Positions 1 to 10,141 of a DNA stretch of 64,000 nucleotides are shown one piece after another. Each line of letters begins with the position of its first letter. Position 1 is the stretch's first letter. The stretch covers positions 1-64,000 of the forward strand of contig JBGAOK010000002.1 of the NCBI GenBank assembly GCA_044221805.1, read 5' to 3'. A program made the position numbers and the translations under genes. Below the pieces are notes generated by a model. It had not been told where the DNA came from. It did not search any database and saw only the letters and a list, made by a program, of their open reading frames with translations. Source of the stretch: Meridianimarinicoccus sp044221805 (lineage in GTDB: Bacteria > Pseudomonadota > Alphaproteobacteria > Rhodobacterales > Rhodobacteraceae).

Positions 1-15
1 TTCCCCGGCGCTGCG

Positions 16-885
16 TCAGCCGGGCGCCTGCGCGAAGATCTCGGCCACCACCGGCATCGCCTGTTCGCGCCGCATGCCGGAGTGCAGCCGGGGCGAATAC
101 AGCGCCCGGAGCAGCATCTCGTCATGGCGGGTCAGCACGCCGTATTGTTCGTTGTCGTTGAAGATCGACGGCCGCGGACCCTTGCAGTCGTTGGGCAGGC
201 CCATGCCCTGGGCCAGTTCCTCCTCGATGCAGGACTGGCGCATCAGGGGGGTGTGCTCGGCCCGGACGATCGCGATGGCGCTGCGATAGCCGTTGCGGAT
301 GTCGCCATGGGGCACCGCGACGACCATGCACAGATGCCCGGCGGGCATCCGGGTGATGGTGCGGATGGTGCGGTCCGAGAGGCCGGGCACATTCGCCTTC
401 AGCCAGGGCGCAAGGCCGCGGATCTCGGCCTCGGCCGCGACCATGACGACGAAGTTGGGGTCCGGATCCTGGAACCGGATTTCGTGGCCGCTGACCCGCT
501 CGAGCCGGTTGGCATAGGCGCGCACGGTCTGCGCATGGGTGGCCTGGTCGGCCTTGCCGATCGAGGGTGCGAAGCGGACCGCCATCCGGACCGGTTCCTC
601 CCACCGCATCAGGGGGGCGTCCTTGCTGCCGTATTCGCGGCTGAGCGCGATCTCGCGGAAGCTCTCCGACAGCAGGGACGGATCAAGGGCCACCGGTCCG
701 CCGTCCTGGCGCAACTGGCCCCGGCTGAGAAATCCCTGCTCCAGATCCCGGTAGTAGCGGGCGAGCGGGCTTTCGGTGTCGCCCTGCCGGCGGGCCACGG
801 TGCTGCCGGCGTGACACGGCAGTACCGATGACGTCAGGGCAGCGATCGCGCCAATCAGTCGGCAGAGGGTTCGCGGCCGTGTCAT
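16..885 (-). CDS. DUF2927 domain-containing secreted protein
   Basis: A 289-residue protein that begins with a signal-peptide-like segment (positively charged residues 2-9, then a hydrophobic stretch ending at PCHAGS around residue 27), so it is probably exported. The body matches the DUF2927 family of alphaproteobacteria, whose function is unknown; recognisable parts are RFAPSIG, HEIRFQDPDPNFVVMV and the C-terminal LPNDCKGPRPSIFNDNEQYG. Four cysteines include a C-terminal pair (SCIEEE, NDCKGP) that could form a disulfide in the periplasm. The start at 885 was chosen because the signal peptide begins there; the open frame continues upstream only as unlikely coding sequence. It is divergent from the HAD gene to the right. 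Confidence 0.85.
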   Translation of the reverse strand: MTRPRTLCRLIGAIAALTSSVLPCHAGSTVARRQGDTESPLARYYRDLEQGFLSRGQLRQDGGPVALDPSLLSESFREIALSREYGSKDAPLMRWEEPVRMAVRFAPSIGKADQATHAQTVRAYANRLERVSGHEIRFQDPDPNFVVMVAAEAEIRGLAPWLKANVPGLSDRTIRTITRMPAGHLCMVVAVPHGDIRNGYRSAIAIVRAEHTPLMRQSCIEEELAQGMGLPNDCKGPRPSIFNDNEQYGVLTRHDEMLLRALYSPRLHSGMRREQAMPVVAEIFAQAPG

Positions 886-1071
886 CCGGCGACTCCGGGC
901 TGGTGTCCGTGACGAATTGGGACAGGGTATGCAGACCCTGGCCCTTGGGGCAAGAGTTGGCTGGCCCGCCGGCCGCATGGGCGACGATGGCCGGCCTTTC
1001 AACGGCGCCGCCGGTCTGCTAGCTGCCGGGCAGGTGGAAGCGGGGCGCGGGGCCCTTCTATGGGGGGTGCC

Positions 1072-1944
1072 ATGACCCGGATCGTCGAGTCTCTCAGCGA
1101 CCTTGCGGCCGACTATGACGCTGTGTTCTGCGATCTCTGGGGCGTGCTGCACGATGGCGTCACGGTCTTTCCCGAGGCGGCGGCGGCGCTGCAGTCGTTC
1201 CGGCGCAGTGGTGGCAAGGTCATCCTGATCACCAATGCGCCGCGACCGCGCGGGCAGGTGGTGCTGCAGCTCGACAGTCTGGGGGCGTCGCGCGACCTTT
1301 GGGACGACATCGTCACTTCGGGCGACAGCGCCCAGGCGGCGCTGGTCGGCGGTGTGGTCGGGCGCAAGGTGCACCATATCGGCCCCGAACGGGATCAGGC
1401 CTTCTTCTTTGAACTGCCGCCCGAGCTGCCCGCCGGCACGGTGGAACTGGTGCCGCTGGCCGAGGCCGAGGGCATCGCCTGCACCGGCCTGTTCGACGAC
1501 GAGGTCGAGACCCCGGACGATTATCGCGGCCAGCTCCTGCTGGCGCGCGAGAAGGGGCTGAAGCTGCTCTGCGCCAATCCCGACATCGTGGTCGACCGGG
1601 GTGACAAGCGGATCTACTGCGCCGGCGCCATCGCCAAGGCCTATGCCGAGATCGGCGGCCAGAGCCTGTATTTCGGCAAGCCGCACCCGCCGATCTACGA
1701 TCTGGCCCGGCGGCGGCTGGCGCTTCTGGACCGGATCCCCGACGAACGCATCCTGGCGATCGGCGACGGCCCCACCACCGACCTGGCCGGGGCGATGGGC
1801 GAGGATCTGGACTGCCTGTTCGTCACCGGCGGGCTTCTGGCCGAGGAAACCGGCACCGTCGACCAGCCGGATCCGCGGAAACTTTCCCTCTGGATGGCAT
1901 CGGCAAAGATGTCGCCCGCCTACGCCATTGGTCGCCTGCGCTGA
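1072..1944 (+). CDS. HAD superfamily class IIA hydrolase (TIGR01459-like)
   Basis: A haloacid-dehalogenase-type phosphatase of about 290 residues. The aspartate nucleophile motif is CDLWGVLHDG near the N-terminus, motif II is LITNAPRPRG, and the acidic motif is GDGPTTDLAGA after a FGKPHPPIYDLARRR segment. The substrate is not known; members of this class act on phosphoesters such as nucleotide or sugar phosphates in the cytoplasm. Two in-frame ATGs exist, at 1060 and 1072. I prefer 1072 because a run of six G lies just upstream at 1062-1067, a suitable position for ribosome binding. It is followed 66 bases later by the MaoC gene and then ribF in the same direction. Confidence 0.85.
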   Translation: MTRIVESLSDLAADYDAVFCDLWGVLHDGVTVFPEAAAALQSFRRSGGKVILITNAPRPRGQVVLQLDSLGASRDLWDDIVTSGDSAQAALVGGVVGRKVHHIGPERDQAFFFELPPELPAGTVELVPLAEAEGIACTGLFDDEVETPDDYRGQLLLAREKGLKLLCANPDIVVDRGDKRIYCAGAIAKAYAEIGGQSLYFGKPHPPIYDLARRRLALLDRIPDERILAIGDGPTTDLAGAMGEDLDCLFVTGGLLAEETGTVDQPDPRKLSLWMASAKMSPAYAIGRLR

Positions 1945-2010
1945 GACACACTGTTGAAATATTCTTGCGCGCAATTATGGATCGCGCAGAAACAGCAGAA
2001 AGACAGAATC

Positions 2011-2445
2011 ATGCGTACGGAAATCGGCGAGACGGTCTTCGTGGAAGATCTGAGGATCGGGATGAGCGCCAGCCTGACGCGGGTGCTCGATTCCGGGACG
2101 GTGGAGTCCTTCGCCGATGTGAGCGGGGACCTGAACCCGATCCACCTGGACCCGGCGGTCGGCGCGGCCTCGCGCTTTGGCGGATGCATCGTCCACGGGA
2201 TGCTGGTGTCGAGCCTGTTCTCGGCGCTGCTCGCCAACAAGCTGCCCGGGAACGGCACGGTCTATCTGGGCCAGACCCTGAAGTTTCTGGCGCCGGTGCC
2301 GGTGGGCGCCGAGGTGACGGCGATGGTCGCGGTCAGCGACATCAACCTGGAACGGCGCCGCGTCATGCTGGCCTGCGAGGCCAAGGTGGCCGGCAAGCTG
2401 GTGGTGACCGGGGAGGCGACGGTGCTTGCACCCAGCCGGGGCTGA
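2011..2445 (+). CDS. MaoC-like (R)-specific enoyl-CoA hydratase
   Basis: A 144-residue hot-dog-fold protein with the (R)-hydratase signature: an Asp and His in GDLNPIHLD, followed by RFGGCIVHGML. These enzymes hydrate trans-2-enoyl-CoA to (R)-3-hydroxyacyl-CoA, linking fatty-acid oxidation to polyhydroxyalkanoate or other acyl metabolism in the cytoplasm. The start at 2011 (MRTEIGET) fits the domain beginning and has an AGAAAGA stretch in front; an in-frame ATG at 1954 would add a non-conserved 19-residue extension. It sits between a HAD hydrolase and ribF, 15 bases from the latter, so the three may be co-transcribed. The precise substrate cannot be told from the sequence. Confidence 0.85.
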   Translation: MRTEIGETVFVEDLRIGMSASLTRVLDSGTVESFADVSGDLNPIHLDPAVGAASRFGGCIVHGMLVSSLFSALLANKLPGNGTVYLGQTLKFLAPVPVGAEVTAMVAVSDINLERRRVMLACEAKVAGKLVVTGEATVLAPSRG

Positions 2446-2460
2446 CGCTATCGCGGCGGC

Positions 2461-3408
2461 ATGCGGATCATCCGGCACTACAGCCCCCCGGTTCCTGACC
2501 CCGATCGAGGCGCCAGCGCCGCCATCGGGAATTTCGACGGCGTGCATCTGGGCCATCAGGCCGTGATCGGCCTTGCATGGGACATCGCCCGCGCCGGCGG
2601 CCGGCCGCTGGGCGTCGTCACCTTCGAGCCGCACCCGCGCGAGGTCTTCGCGCCGGACGCGCCGCCCTTCCGGCTGATGCGCAGGGACGCCCGGTCCCAC
2701 CGGCTGGAGAAGCTGGGCGTCGAGATCCTGTTCGAGCTGCCCTTCGATGCCGCGCTTTCCCGGCTGGACCCGCGCGGCTTCGCCCAGAGCGTGATCCGGG
2801 ACGGGTTGGGGCTGTCCCATGCGGTGGTGGGCGCCGACTTCCGCTTCGGCAAGGGCCGGGCCGGCGACGCCGACGATCTGAAGCGGCTGGGGGCCGTACT
2901 GGGCTTCGGCGTCACTGTGGTCGAGCTGATGGATTTCGCCATCGGCCCCGAGCCGGTCTCGTCGACCCGGATCCGCGAGGCGCTGAGCGACGGCCGGCCG
3001 CGGGATGCCCGCGCCATGCTGGGCCACTGGCACCGGATCGAAGGCCCGGTGATCCATGGCGAGAAGCGCGGCCGCCAGCTGGGCTTTCCGACCGCGAACA
3101 TGGCGCTGGACGGCCTGCACCTGCCGCGCTTCGGGGTCTATGCGGTGCTGGTCGACGTGCTGGACGGACCCCATACTGGCAGCTATCACGGCGTCGCGTC
3201 GCTGGGGGTCAGGCCGATGTTCGGGGTGAACACGCCCAATCTGGAAAGCTTCCTGTTCGACTTCAGCGGCGATCTTTACGGCGCCGAGCTGTCGGTGGGG
3301 CTGGTGGACTATCTCAGGCCCGAGATGCGCTTCGATGGCCTGCCCGCCCTGATGGCACAGATGGACCGCGACGCCGCCGAGGCGCGCGCCCGCCTGGACG
3401 CGCTCTGA
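2461..3408 (+). CDS. ribF: Bifunctional riboflavin kinase / FAD synthetase
   Basis: RibF phosphorylates riboflavin to FMN and adenylylates FMN to FAD in the cytoplasm. The N-terminal nucleotidyltransferase domain (about residues 15-180) has GNFDGVHLGHQ and the SSTRIREAL motif. The C-terminal kinase domain (about 185-310) has GEKRGRQLGFPTANM containing the PTAN flavin/ATP motif, then YGAELSVGLVDYLRPE. The length of 315 residues is typical. No FMN riboswitch is visible upstream: only 15 bases separate it from the MaoC gene, so it is expressed from an upstream promoter. The following gene starts 4 bases after its stop. Confidence 0.95.
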   Translation: MRIIRHYSPPVPDPDRGASAAIGNFDGVHLGHQAVIGLAWDIARAGGRPLGVVTFEPHPREVFAPDAPPFRLMRRDARSHRLEKLGVEILFELPFDAALSRLDPRGFAQSVIRDGLGLSHAVVGADFRFGKGRAGDADDLKRLGAVLGFGVTVVELMDFAIGPEPVSSTRIREALSDGRPRDARAMLGHWHRIEGPVIHGEKRGRQLGFPTANMALDGLHLPRFGVYAVLVDVLDGPHTGSYHGVASLGVRPMFGVNTPNLESFLFDFSGDLYGAELSVGLVDYLRPEMRFDGLPALMAQMDRDAAEARARLDAL

Positions 3409-3411
3409 ACG

Positions 3412-3900
3412 ATGCAGCGGCGGTTCCGCGTTCCCAGGTCGCTGGTGCCGCGCGATGCCTTCCGCGAAAGGTTCTGGGAAACCGTGCCGCTGAACCGGAT
3501 GTCCCCGCGCGAGTGGGAGGCGCTGTGCGACGGCTGCGGCAAGTGCTGCCTGAACAAGCTCGAGGATCCGGACACCGCCGAGGTCGCCTTCACCCGGGTC
3601 GCCTGCCGCCTGCTGGACGGCGAGACCTGCCGCTGCAGCCAGTACGAGATCCGCAAGTCGATCGTGCCGGAATGCGTGGTGCTGACGCCGAAGACTCTGC
3701 CGGAGATCGCCTACTGGATGCCGCGCACCTGCGCCTATCGGCTGCTCCACGAGGGCAAGGTGCTGTATGACTGGCACCCGCTGATCTCGGGCGATCCGGA
3801 TTCGGTCCACAAGGCGGGCGAGTCGGTGCAGGGCTGGACGGTGCCCGAATTCGAGGTGCCGGAAGACGAGTGGGAAGACCACATCATCGAGGATCTCTGA
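3412..3900 (+). CDS. YcgN family cysteine-cluster protein (UPF0260)
   Basis: A 162-residue protein of the YcgN/UPF0260 family, of unknown function. The cysteine cluster is visible as CDGCGKCCLNK, then CRLLDGETCRCSQY, PECVV and CAYRL, a pattern that suggests metal or Fe-S binding. The family is widespread in proteobacteria and its length is usual. It starts 4 bases after ribF, and its stop codon shares one base with the start of the next gene (TGATG at 3898-3902), so translational coupling is likely. The N-terminus before the cysteine cluster (MQRRFRVPRSLVP) may be slightly over-extended. Confidence 0.85.
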   Translation: MQRRFRVPRSLVPRDAFRERFWETVPLNRMSPREWEALCDGCGKCCLNKLEDPDTAEVAFTRVACRLLDGETCRCSQYEIRKSIVPECVVLTPKTLPEIAYWMPRTCAYRLLHEGKVLYDWHPLISGDPDSVHKAGESVQGWTVPEFEVPEDEWEDHIIEDL

Positions 3901-4943
3901 TGTTCTTCGCGTCGGACAATGCCGCGCCGGTCCACCCTTCGGTTCTGGACGCGCTGGCGAAGGTCAATCCCGGCCATGCCCGCGGCTATGGCGCGGACGA
4001 GGTCACACGGATCGCCACGGCCCGGATCCGCGAGGTATTCGAGGCGCCCGAGGCTGCGGTGCATCTGGTCGCCACCGGCACCGCGGCGAACGCGCTGGCG
4101 CTGGCCACCATGGCGGCGCCGTGGAGCGCGATCTTCTGCGCCCGCAATGCCCATGTCCACGAGGACGAATGTGGCGCGCCCGAATTCTATACCGGCGGCG
4201 CCAAGCTGGTGCCGGTGGACGGCCCGGGCGGCCGGATCGACGCCGGCGCGCTGCGCGCCGCGATCCTTGGCGAGGAAACCCGCGGCGTCCACGGCGTCCA
4301 GCGCGGGCCGGTCACCATCACCCAGGCCTCGGAATGGGGCACGGTCTATCCGGTGGACGAGGTCGCCGCGATCGCCGCGGTGGCGCACGACTTCGGCTTG
4401 ACGCTGCACATGGACGGCGCCCGTTTCGCCAATGCGCTGGTCCGACTGGGCTGTACCCCGGCCGAACTGACCTGGAGGGCCGGGGTGGACACGCTGAGCT
4501 TCGGCGGCACCAAGAACGGTCTGATCGGGGTCGAGGCGGTGGTGCTGTTCGACCCGGCGAAGTCCTGGGAGTTCGAGCTGCGCCGCAAGCGCGCCGGGCA
4601 TCTGGTGTCCAAGCACCGCTATCTGGCCGCGCAGATGGCCGCCTATCTGGCCGAGGATCTCTGGCTGGATCTGGCGGCGCAGGCGAACCGCGCCGCCGAC
4701 CGGCTGGCTGACGGGCTGCGGCTGCGCAACCGGGGCAGCTTTGTGCAGCCGGTCGAGGCCAACACGGTCTTCGCCCGCTGGCCGCGGTCCCTGCACCGGC
4801 ATCTTCTTTCCGCCGGTGCCGATTACTACCTGTGGGACGGAACGCTCGACGGCGGTCCCGAGGACGCCCCGCTGACCGCCCGGCTGGTCTGCGACTGGTC
4901 GACGAGGGACGACGGGATCGACGCTTTCCTCGACCTGGTCTGA
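3900..4943 (+). CDS. Beta-eliminating lyase / low-specificity L-threonine aldolase-like, PLP-dependent
   Basis: A 347-residue fold-type I PLP enzyme of the threonine aldolase/beta-eliminating lyase family, which cleaves L-threonine or L-allo-threonine to glycine and acetaldehyde. The N-terminus FFASDNAAPVHPSVLDAL is characteristic. THE PLP-binding lysine lies in SFGGTKNGLIG, and the preceding LHMDGARFANA holds the conserved Asp and Arg. The start at 3900 overlaps the previous stop by one base. An internal start at 3870 is rejected because the N-terminal motif begins at 3900. The gene ends about 80 bases upstream of the groE operator. True substrate range is inferred from family only. Confidence 0.85.
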   Translation: MFFASDNAAPVHPSVLDALAKVNPGHARGYGADEVTRIATARIREVFEAPEAAVHLVATGTAANALALATMAAPWSAIFCARNAHVHEDECGAPEFYTGGAKLVPVDGPGGRIDAGALRAAILGEETRGVHGVQRGPVTITQASEWGTVYPVDEVAAIAAVAHDFGLTLHMDGARFANALVRLGCTPAELTWRAGVDTLSFGGTKNGLIGVEAVVLFDPAKSWEFELRRKRAGHLVSKHRYLAAQMAAYLAEDLWLDLAAQANRAADRLADGLRLRNRGSFVQPVEANTVFARWPRSLHRHLLSAGADYYLWDGTLDGGPEDAPLTARLVCDWSTRDDGIDAFLDLV

Positions 4944-4988
4944 GCCGGTTCTGCTGCGCTGCGGCAGATCTTTCGGGCCGGGGACAAC

Positions 4989-5017
4989 TTGACAGGACGC
5001 GGCGCGGTCTCTAGATG
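4989..5017 (+). promoter_or_regulatory. groESL promoter (-35/-10)
   Basis: A perfect TTGACA lies at 4989-4994 and, after 17 bases, TAGATG at 5012-5017, giving a housekeeping-type promoter directly in front of the CIRCE operator. Transcription starting a few bases downstream would place the operator in the initially transcribed region, the usual arrangement for HrcA repression. Confidence 0.7.
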
Positions 5018-5024
5018 CCGCTCA

Positions 5025-5051
5025 TTAGCACTCCCCTTGGGTGAGTGCTAA
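5025..5051. promoter_or_regulatory. CIRCE operator (HrcA binding site)
   Basis: A perfect inverted repeat: TTAGCACTC at 5025-5033, a 9-base spacer, and GAGTGCTAA at 5043-5051. This matches the CIRCE consensus in all 18 arm positions. CIRCE is bound by HrcA, which represses chaperonin genes until heat shock titrates GroEL. It lies 33 bases upstream of groES. Confidence 0.97.
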
Positions 5052-5084
5052 AAGGGAGAAACACTGAGCGAAGGAGCCTCAGAG

Positions 5085-5399
5085 ATGGCATTCAAACCGC
5101 TTCATGACCGGGTGCTGGTGCGCCGCATCGAATCCAACGAGAAAACCAAAGGCGGTCTGATCATCCCCGACAGCGCGAAAGAGAAGCCCGCCGAGGGTAT
5201 CGTGGTGGCCTGCGGCGAAGGCGCCCGCAAGGACAGCGGCGAACTGATCGCGATGGGCGTCAAGGAAGGGGATCGCATCCTTTTCGGCAAGTGGTCGGGC
5301 ACGGAAGTGACCGTCGACGGTCAGGAGATGCTGATCATGAAGGAAAGCGACATCCTCGGCATCATCACCGAGGAAGCCCAGGCGGCCGCGGCGGCCTGA
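5085..5399 (+). CDS. groES: Co-chaperonin GroES
   Basis: The 10-kDa lid of the GroEL chaperonin, acting in cytoplasmic protein folding. The 104-residue sequence opens with FKPLHDRVLVRR, and contains KTKGGLIIPDSAKEKP (the mobile loop that contacts GroEL) and GTEVTVDGQEML. The length is slightly above the usual 95-97 because of an alanine-rich C-terminal tail (EEAQAAAAA). A good ribosome-binding site, AAGGAG, lies at 5071-5076. The gene is controlled by the CIRCE operator just upstream and is followed 51 bases later by groEL. Confidence 0.98.
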   Translation: MAFKPLHDRVLVRRIESNEKTKGGLIIPDSAKEKPAEGIVVACGEGARKDSGELIAMGVKEGDRILFGKWSGTEVTVDGQEMLIMKESDILGIITEEAQAAAAA

Positions 5400-5450
5400 T
5401 CGGCCCGCGACCCTTCTTTCTGACCATCAAAATTTCGAGGAGTTCAGCCA

Positions 5451-7088
<1,638 letters not shown>

Positions 7089-7117
7089 GCAGTCCCGGGC
7101 CTCGCGCCTTGGACCTA

Positions 7118-7142
7118 GGGGTCGCCTGCGGGCGGCCCCTTT
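7118..7142 (+). terminator. Intrinsic terminator of groESL
   Basis: A GC-rich hairpin with a 9-base stem (GGGGTCGCC at 7118-7126 pairing with GGCGGCCCC at 7131-7139, one G-U pair), loop TGCG, and a short T run at 7140-7142. It lies 29 bases after the groEL stop. Confidence 0.8.
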
Positions 7143-7191
7143 CCGTTTGCGCCGACATCCGTTTGCACTGGCCGGACCACGGGGGATCGCC

Positions 7192-7514
7192 ATGTCACGC
7201 AAGGACCGCCGCCGGGTGGTGATGGTGGCGCTGACGCCGGCGCTGCTTGCGAAGTGCGCCGGCGCGGGGAAGGCCGGCGCGGGCTGGGCGACACCATGCG
7301 GCTGATGCTGGCCGGAGCACTGGACGCGGTGCCGCCCGACCCGGCCGACCCGGCGCCGCCGGTGCGCCGCCCGCCGCTGCAGCTGCCGAAGGCGGAGCGG
7401 GCGCGGCTGGCGGACCTTCAGGCCCGGACCGGACTGGACGGCGCAGAGCTGCTGCGGCGTTGCCTGGAAGCTGTCGTTGCGAAATCCGGCAGCCGGCGGC
7501 AGGGCGTGGCATAG
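7192..7514 (+). pseudogene. Small hypothetical protein, frame-disrupted
   Basis: The frame from ATG 7192 reads MSRKDRRRVVMVALTPALLA and then degenerates and stops at about 7302. The frame that ends at 7514 takes over from about 7254 (RRRGEGRRGLGDTMRLMLAG, then LQLPKAERARLADLQ). The two halves join into one sensible protein of about 107 residues if one base is missing near 7250; 323 bases is one short of a multiple of three. The C-terminal half (ARLADLQARTGLDGAELLRR) resembles a ribbon-helix-helix or short helical DNA-binding segment, but I do not recognise the family. It may be a real pseudogene or a sequence error. Confidence 0.5.
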
Positions 7515-7544
7515 TTGCGCCGACTCACCACACTGGGGATTGTG

Positions 7545-8693
7545 ATGCGACCTTTCCTGATTCTGGCAGCCGCGCTGGCCCTCTCGGCCGCGCCGGCTCT
7601 GGCCGATGACGGCACCAGCCGGCTGACCATCGGCGGCGACACCTACGTGGCCGGCAGCGATGCCGTCTCAGGCGCCGTGACGGGCGACCTGTTCGCCGCC
7701 GGCGCGACGGTGACGGTGGACCAGCCGGTCGGCGGCGCGGCGCATCTGGCCGGCCGGCGGCTGGCGGTCGAGGCACCGGTGGCGGGCGGGCTCTATGCCG
7801 CCGGCTACAGCATCGACATCGACAGCGAGGTCGCAGGCGGCGTGTCGCTGTTCGGTTCCGAGGTGGTGGTGAACGCCCCAGTGACGGGCAACATCCGCAT
7901 CCTCGGCGCCGAGGTCACCCTGTCGGCGCCGGTCCAGGGCGCGGCGCTGCTGACCGGGTCGGAGTTGCGGCTCGACGCGCCAATCAGCGGCGACGTGATC
8001 ATCACGGCCGAGGACGTCAGCTTCGGACCCGAAGCAACGGTCGGCGGCGCCCTGACGCTCTACGTGGATGACGCCGACGGGATCACCGTCCCCGAGCGCG
8101 TCGCCCCGGCCGACCGGGTGACGATCCGCGAGATCGACGAGGTGAAGGACAGCGCCCCCGAACTGCGCCGCGAGGTCGAGGCGATGGGGCGCCGCGGGCT
8201 GGCCGCGATCATCGGCAACATCCTGACCGGCGTCGTGGTCGTGGCCCTTGCCGCCGCCGCCGCGGTGGCGATCGCGCCCGAGACCGTGGCCCATATCCGC
8301 GCCCGGGCGCTGGCCGCGCCCGGGACGAGCATCCTTGCCGGCTTCGTGGCGATGTCGGCGCTGGTCGGCGCGGCAGTGGTCCTGGCGCTGACCCTGGTCG
8401 GTCTTCCGCTGGTGCCGATGGCGATCCTGGTCGCGGCGTTCCTGATCTTCGCGGGCTATGTCGCCGGCAGCTACATCCTGGGCGTCGGGATCTGGACTGC
8501 CCTCGGCAAGGCGATCCCGGAACATGTGCCGCAGAAGGCGGCACTGGCGATGCTGGGCGCGGCTGTCGCAGGCGTGGTCTTCCTGGTTCCCTTCATCGGC
8601 TGGCTGGCCTGGTTCGCGCTGGTCTTTCTGGGTCTTGGCGCCATCGCGGCGCCGGTTCTGGGCCGCTTCGCCGGCTTCGCTGCCCGCGGCTGA
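7545..8693 (+). CDS. Bactofilin-like polymer-forming membrane protein
   Basis: A 382-residue protein with a Sec signal peptide (RPFLILAAALALSAAPALA). Residues about 25-170 form short repeats in which hydrophobic and glycine positions recur (GAVTGDLFAAG, GGVSLFGSEVVV, GNIRILGAEVTL, GDVIITAEDV), the pattern of a right-handed beta-helix as in bactofilins. A charged linker (VKDSAPELRREVEAMGRR) follows, then a C-terminal membrane domain with about four hydrophobic helices. Polymer-forming domains act in envelope organisation; the specific role is not known. The ATG at 7545 has GGGGA in front and is where the signal peptide begins. Confidence 0.75.
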   Translation: MRPFLILAAALALSAAPALADDGTSRLTIGGDTYVAGSDAVSGAVTGDLFAAGATVTVDQPVGGAAHLAGRRLAVEAPVAGGLYAAGYSIDIDSEVAGGVSLFGSEVVVNAPVTGNIRILGAEVTLSAPVQGAALLTGSELRLDAPISGDVIITAEDVSFGPEATVGGALTLYVDDADGITVPERVAPADRVTIREIDEVKDSAPELRREVEAMGRRGLAAIIGNILTGVVVVALAAAAAVAIAPETVAHIRARALAAPGTSILAGFVAMSALVGAAVVLALTLVGLPLVPMAILVAAFLIFAGYVAGSYILGVGIWTALGKAIPEHVPQKAALAMLGAAVAGVVFLVPFIGWLAWFALVFLGLGAIAAPVLGRFAGFAARG

Positions 8694-8778
8694 TGCCCGT
8701 CCCGCCCGCGGTTCGGCTTGTCTCGCAGACGGCCGCGGGCTTCAATCTGTGACGTATGAGTGTGACGGAGTGTGAGGA

Positions 8779-9266
8779 ATGATCGACGTCAGGTCCGCGC
8801 GACCCGAGGACCATCTCAACATCTCGGTGCTGGTGGTGAATGCCTTCCGCCAGCCCAATGAATCGAACCTGATCCGCAGCCTGCGCGACCGTGGCGAGAT
8901 CGCGATCGAACTGGTCGCCGAGGAAGAAAGCGCTCTGGTCGGCCATATCGTGCTGTCGCGGATGCGCATGCCGGGCAACTGGCTGGCGCTTGGGCCGGTC
9001 TGCGTGCGCCGCGAAAGTGCGCGCCGCGGCATCGGCCAGGAACTGATCACCAACGGGCTCGACCTGGCGCGGCGAGGCAGAAGGCCGATGCGGTGGTGGT
9101 GGTGGGCGATCCGAAATTCTACCGGCGCTTCGGCTTCGTCTTCGACGGGCCGGCCGAGCTGATCACCCCCTATCCGCGCCAGTATACCGGCTTCTACCCG
9201 ATCGCGCCGGGGATGGCGGCGGCACAGGCCGTGCTGACCTATCCCGAAGCCTTCAACGAGGTGTGA
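8779..9266 (+). pseudogene. GNAT-family N-acetyltransferase, frameshifted
   Basis: The first 97 codons encode a GNAT fold: IDVRSARPEDHLNISVLV, then the acetyl-CoA loop RRESARRGIGQELITNGL. At about 9072-9090 the frame breaks. The continuation in another frame (ADAVVVVGDPKFYRRFGFVF, then the C-terminus ending YPEAFNEV and a stop at 9264-9266) completes a normal YhbS-type N-acetyltransferase of about 160 residues. The bases between the two frames total 14 where 12 would restore the frame, so two extra bases are present. The stop overlaps the next gene start by one base. As written, the protein would be non-functional; whether this is real or a sequencing artefact is open. Confidence 0.75.
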
Positions 9267-10141
9267 TGTCCAGGCTCGCCGCGCTGGTCGCACTCACCAT
9301 GGTGGCCTTCGCGGCGAATTCGGTGCTGAACCGGATGGCGCTGGCGGGAACCGGGACCGGCCCGGCCGCCTTTGCCGCCATCCGGCTGGCCGCGGGCGCG
9401 GCGGTGCTCGGCCTACTTGCGCTCAGGGGCGGCGGGTCGGGCCGCTTGCGGGCGGCGCTGGCGCCCCGGAACGCCGTGGCGCTGGCGGTCTACATGCTGG
9501 GATTCTCGTTCGCCTATGTGACGCTGGACGCCGGGATCGGTGCGCTCCTGCTGTTCGGGGGCGTGCAGATCACCATGTTTGCCGGCAGCGTCCTGGCCGG
9601 CGACCGTATCCCGCCCGCGCGCTGGACCGGGGCGGGCATCGCCTTTCTGGGCCTGCTGGTGCTGCTCTGGCCGGCCGGTGCCACCGCGCCGCCGCTGGCG
9701 GGGTCGGTGCTGATGCTGGCGGCGGCGGTCGGTTGGGGCTGCTATTCGCTTCTGGGCCGGGGCAGCCGCGATCCGCTGGGCGCGACGGCGGGCGCCTTCC
9801 TGCTGGCGCTGGCACCGGCGCTTGCGGTGCTGGCCGTGGCACCTGGCCGGGGGGATGACGCGGGGGCGGCGCTGGCGCTGATCTCGGGCGCGGTGACTTC
9901 GGGGCCTATGCGCCTGGCTGCTCGCTGCCGCAGCTGACCGCCAGGCGCGCAGCTGACCGTGCCGGTCCTTGCCGCGCTGGCGGGGGCCCTGCTGCTGGGC
10001 GAGGCGCTCGACCTGCGCTTCGTCCCCGCCGCGGCGCTGGTGCTGGGCGGCGTCGGCTTCGCCGTCATGGTGCCATCGGCTCCGGCGCGCGTCGATCCGG
10101 GCGGGCGGTCGAAGGCCAGATCCGGCAGGATGTCCGGCTGA
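9266..10141 (+). pseudogene. EamA/DMT-family transporter, frame-disrupted
   Basis: A drug/metabolite transporter of the EamA type, normally ten transmembrane helices in the inner membrane. The reading frame from 9266 gives about eight hydrophobic segments (for example FAANSVLNRMALAG, GFSFAYVTLDAGIGALLLFG, AGSVLMLAAAVGWGCYSLLG) and then fails at about 9905. Between 9905 and 9960 the residual sequence spells, across two frames, SLPQLTA and then AQLTVPVLAALAGALLLGEALD, the ninth and tenth helices, ending at a stop at 10139-10141. More than one small deletion is needed to explain it (the usual GLGYALWY motif is shortened). It overlaps the end of the convergent NUDIX gene. Confidence 0.7.

Noticed and set aside
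886..1974. Upstream extension of the DUF2927 frame over the HAD gene
   Set aside because: The signal peptide begins at 885 and the extension is a shadow of the HAD hydrolase gene.
2446..2460. FMN riboswitch upstream of ribF
   Set aside because: Only 15 bases separate ribF from the upstream gene, far too short for the element.
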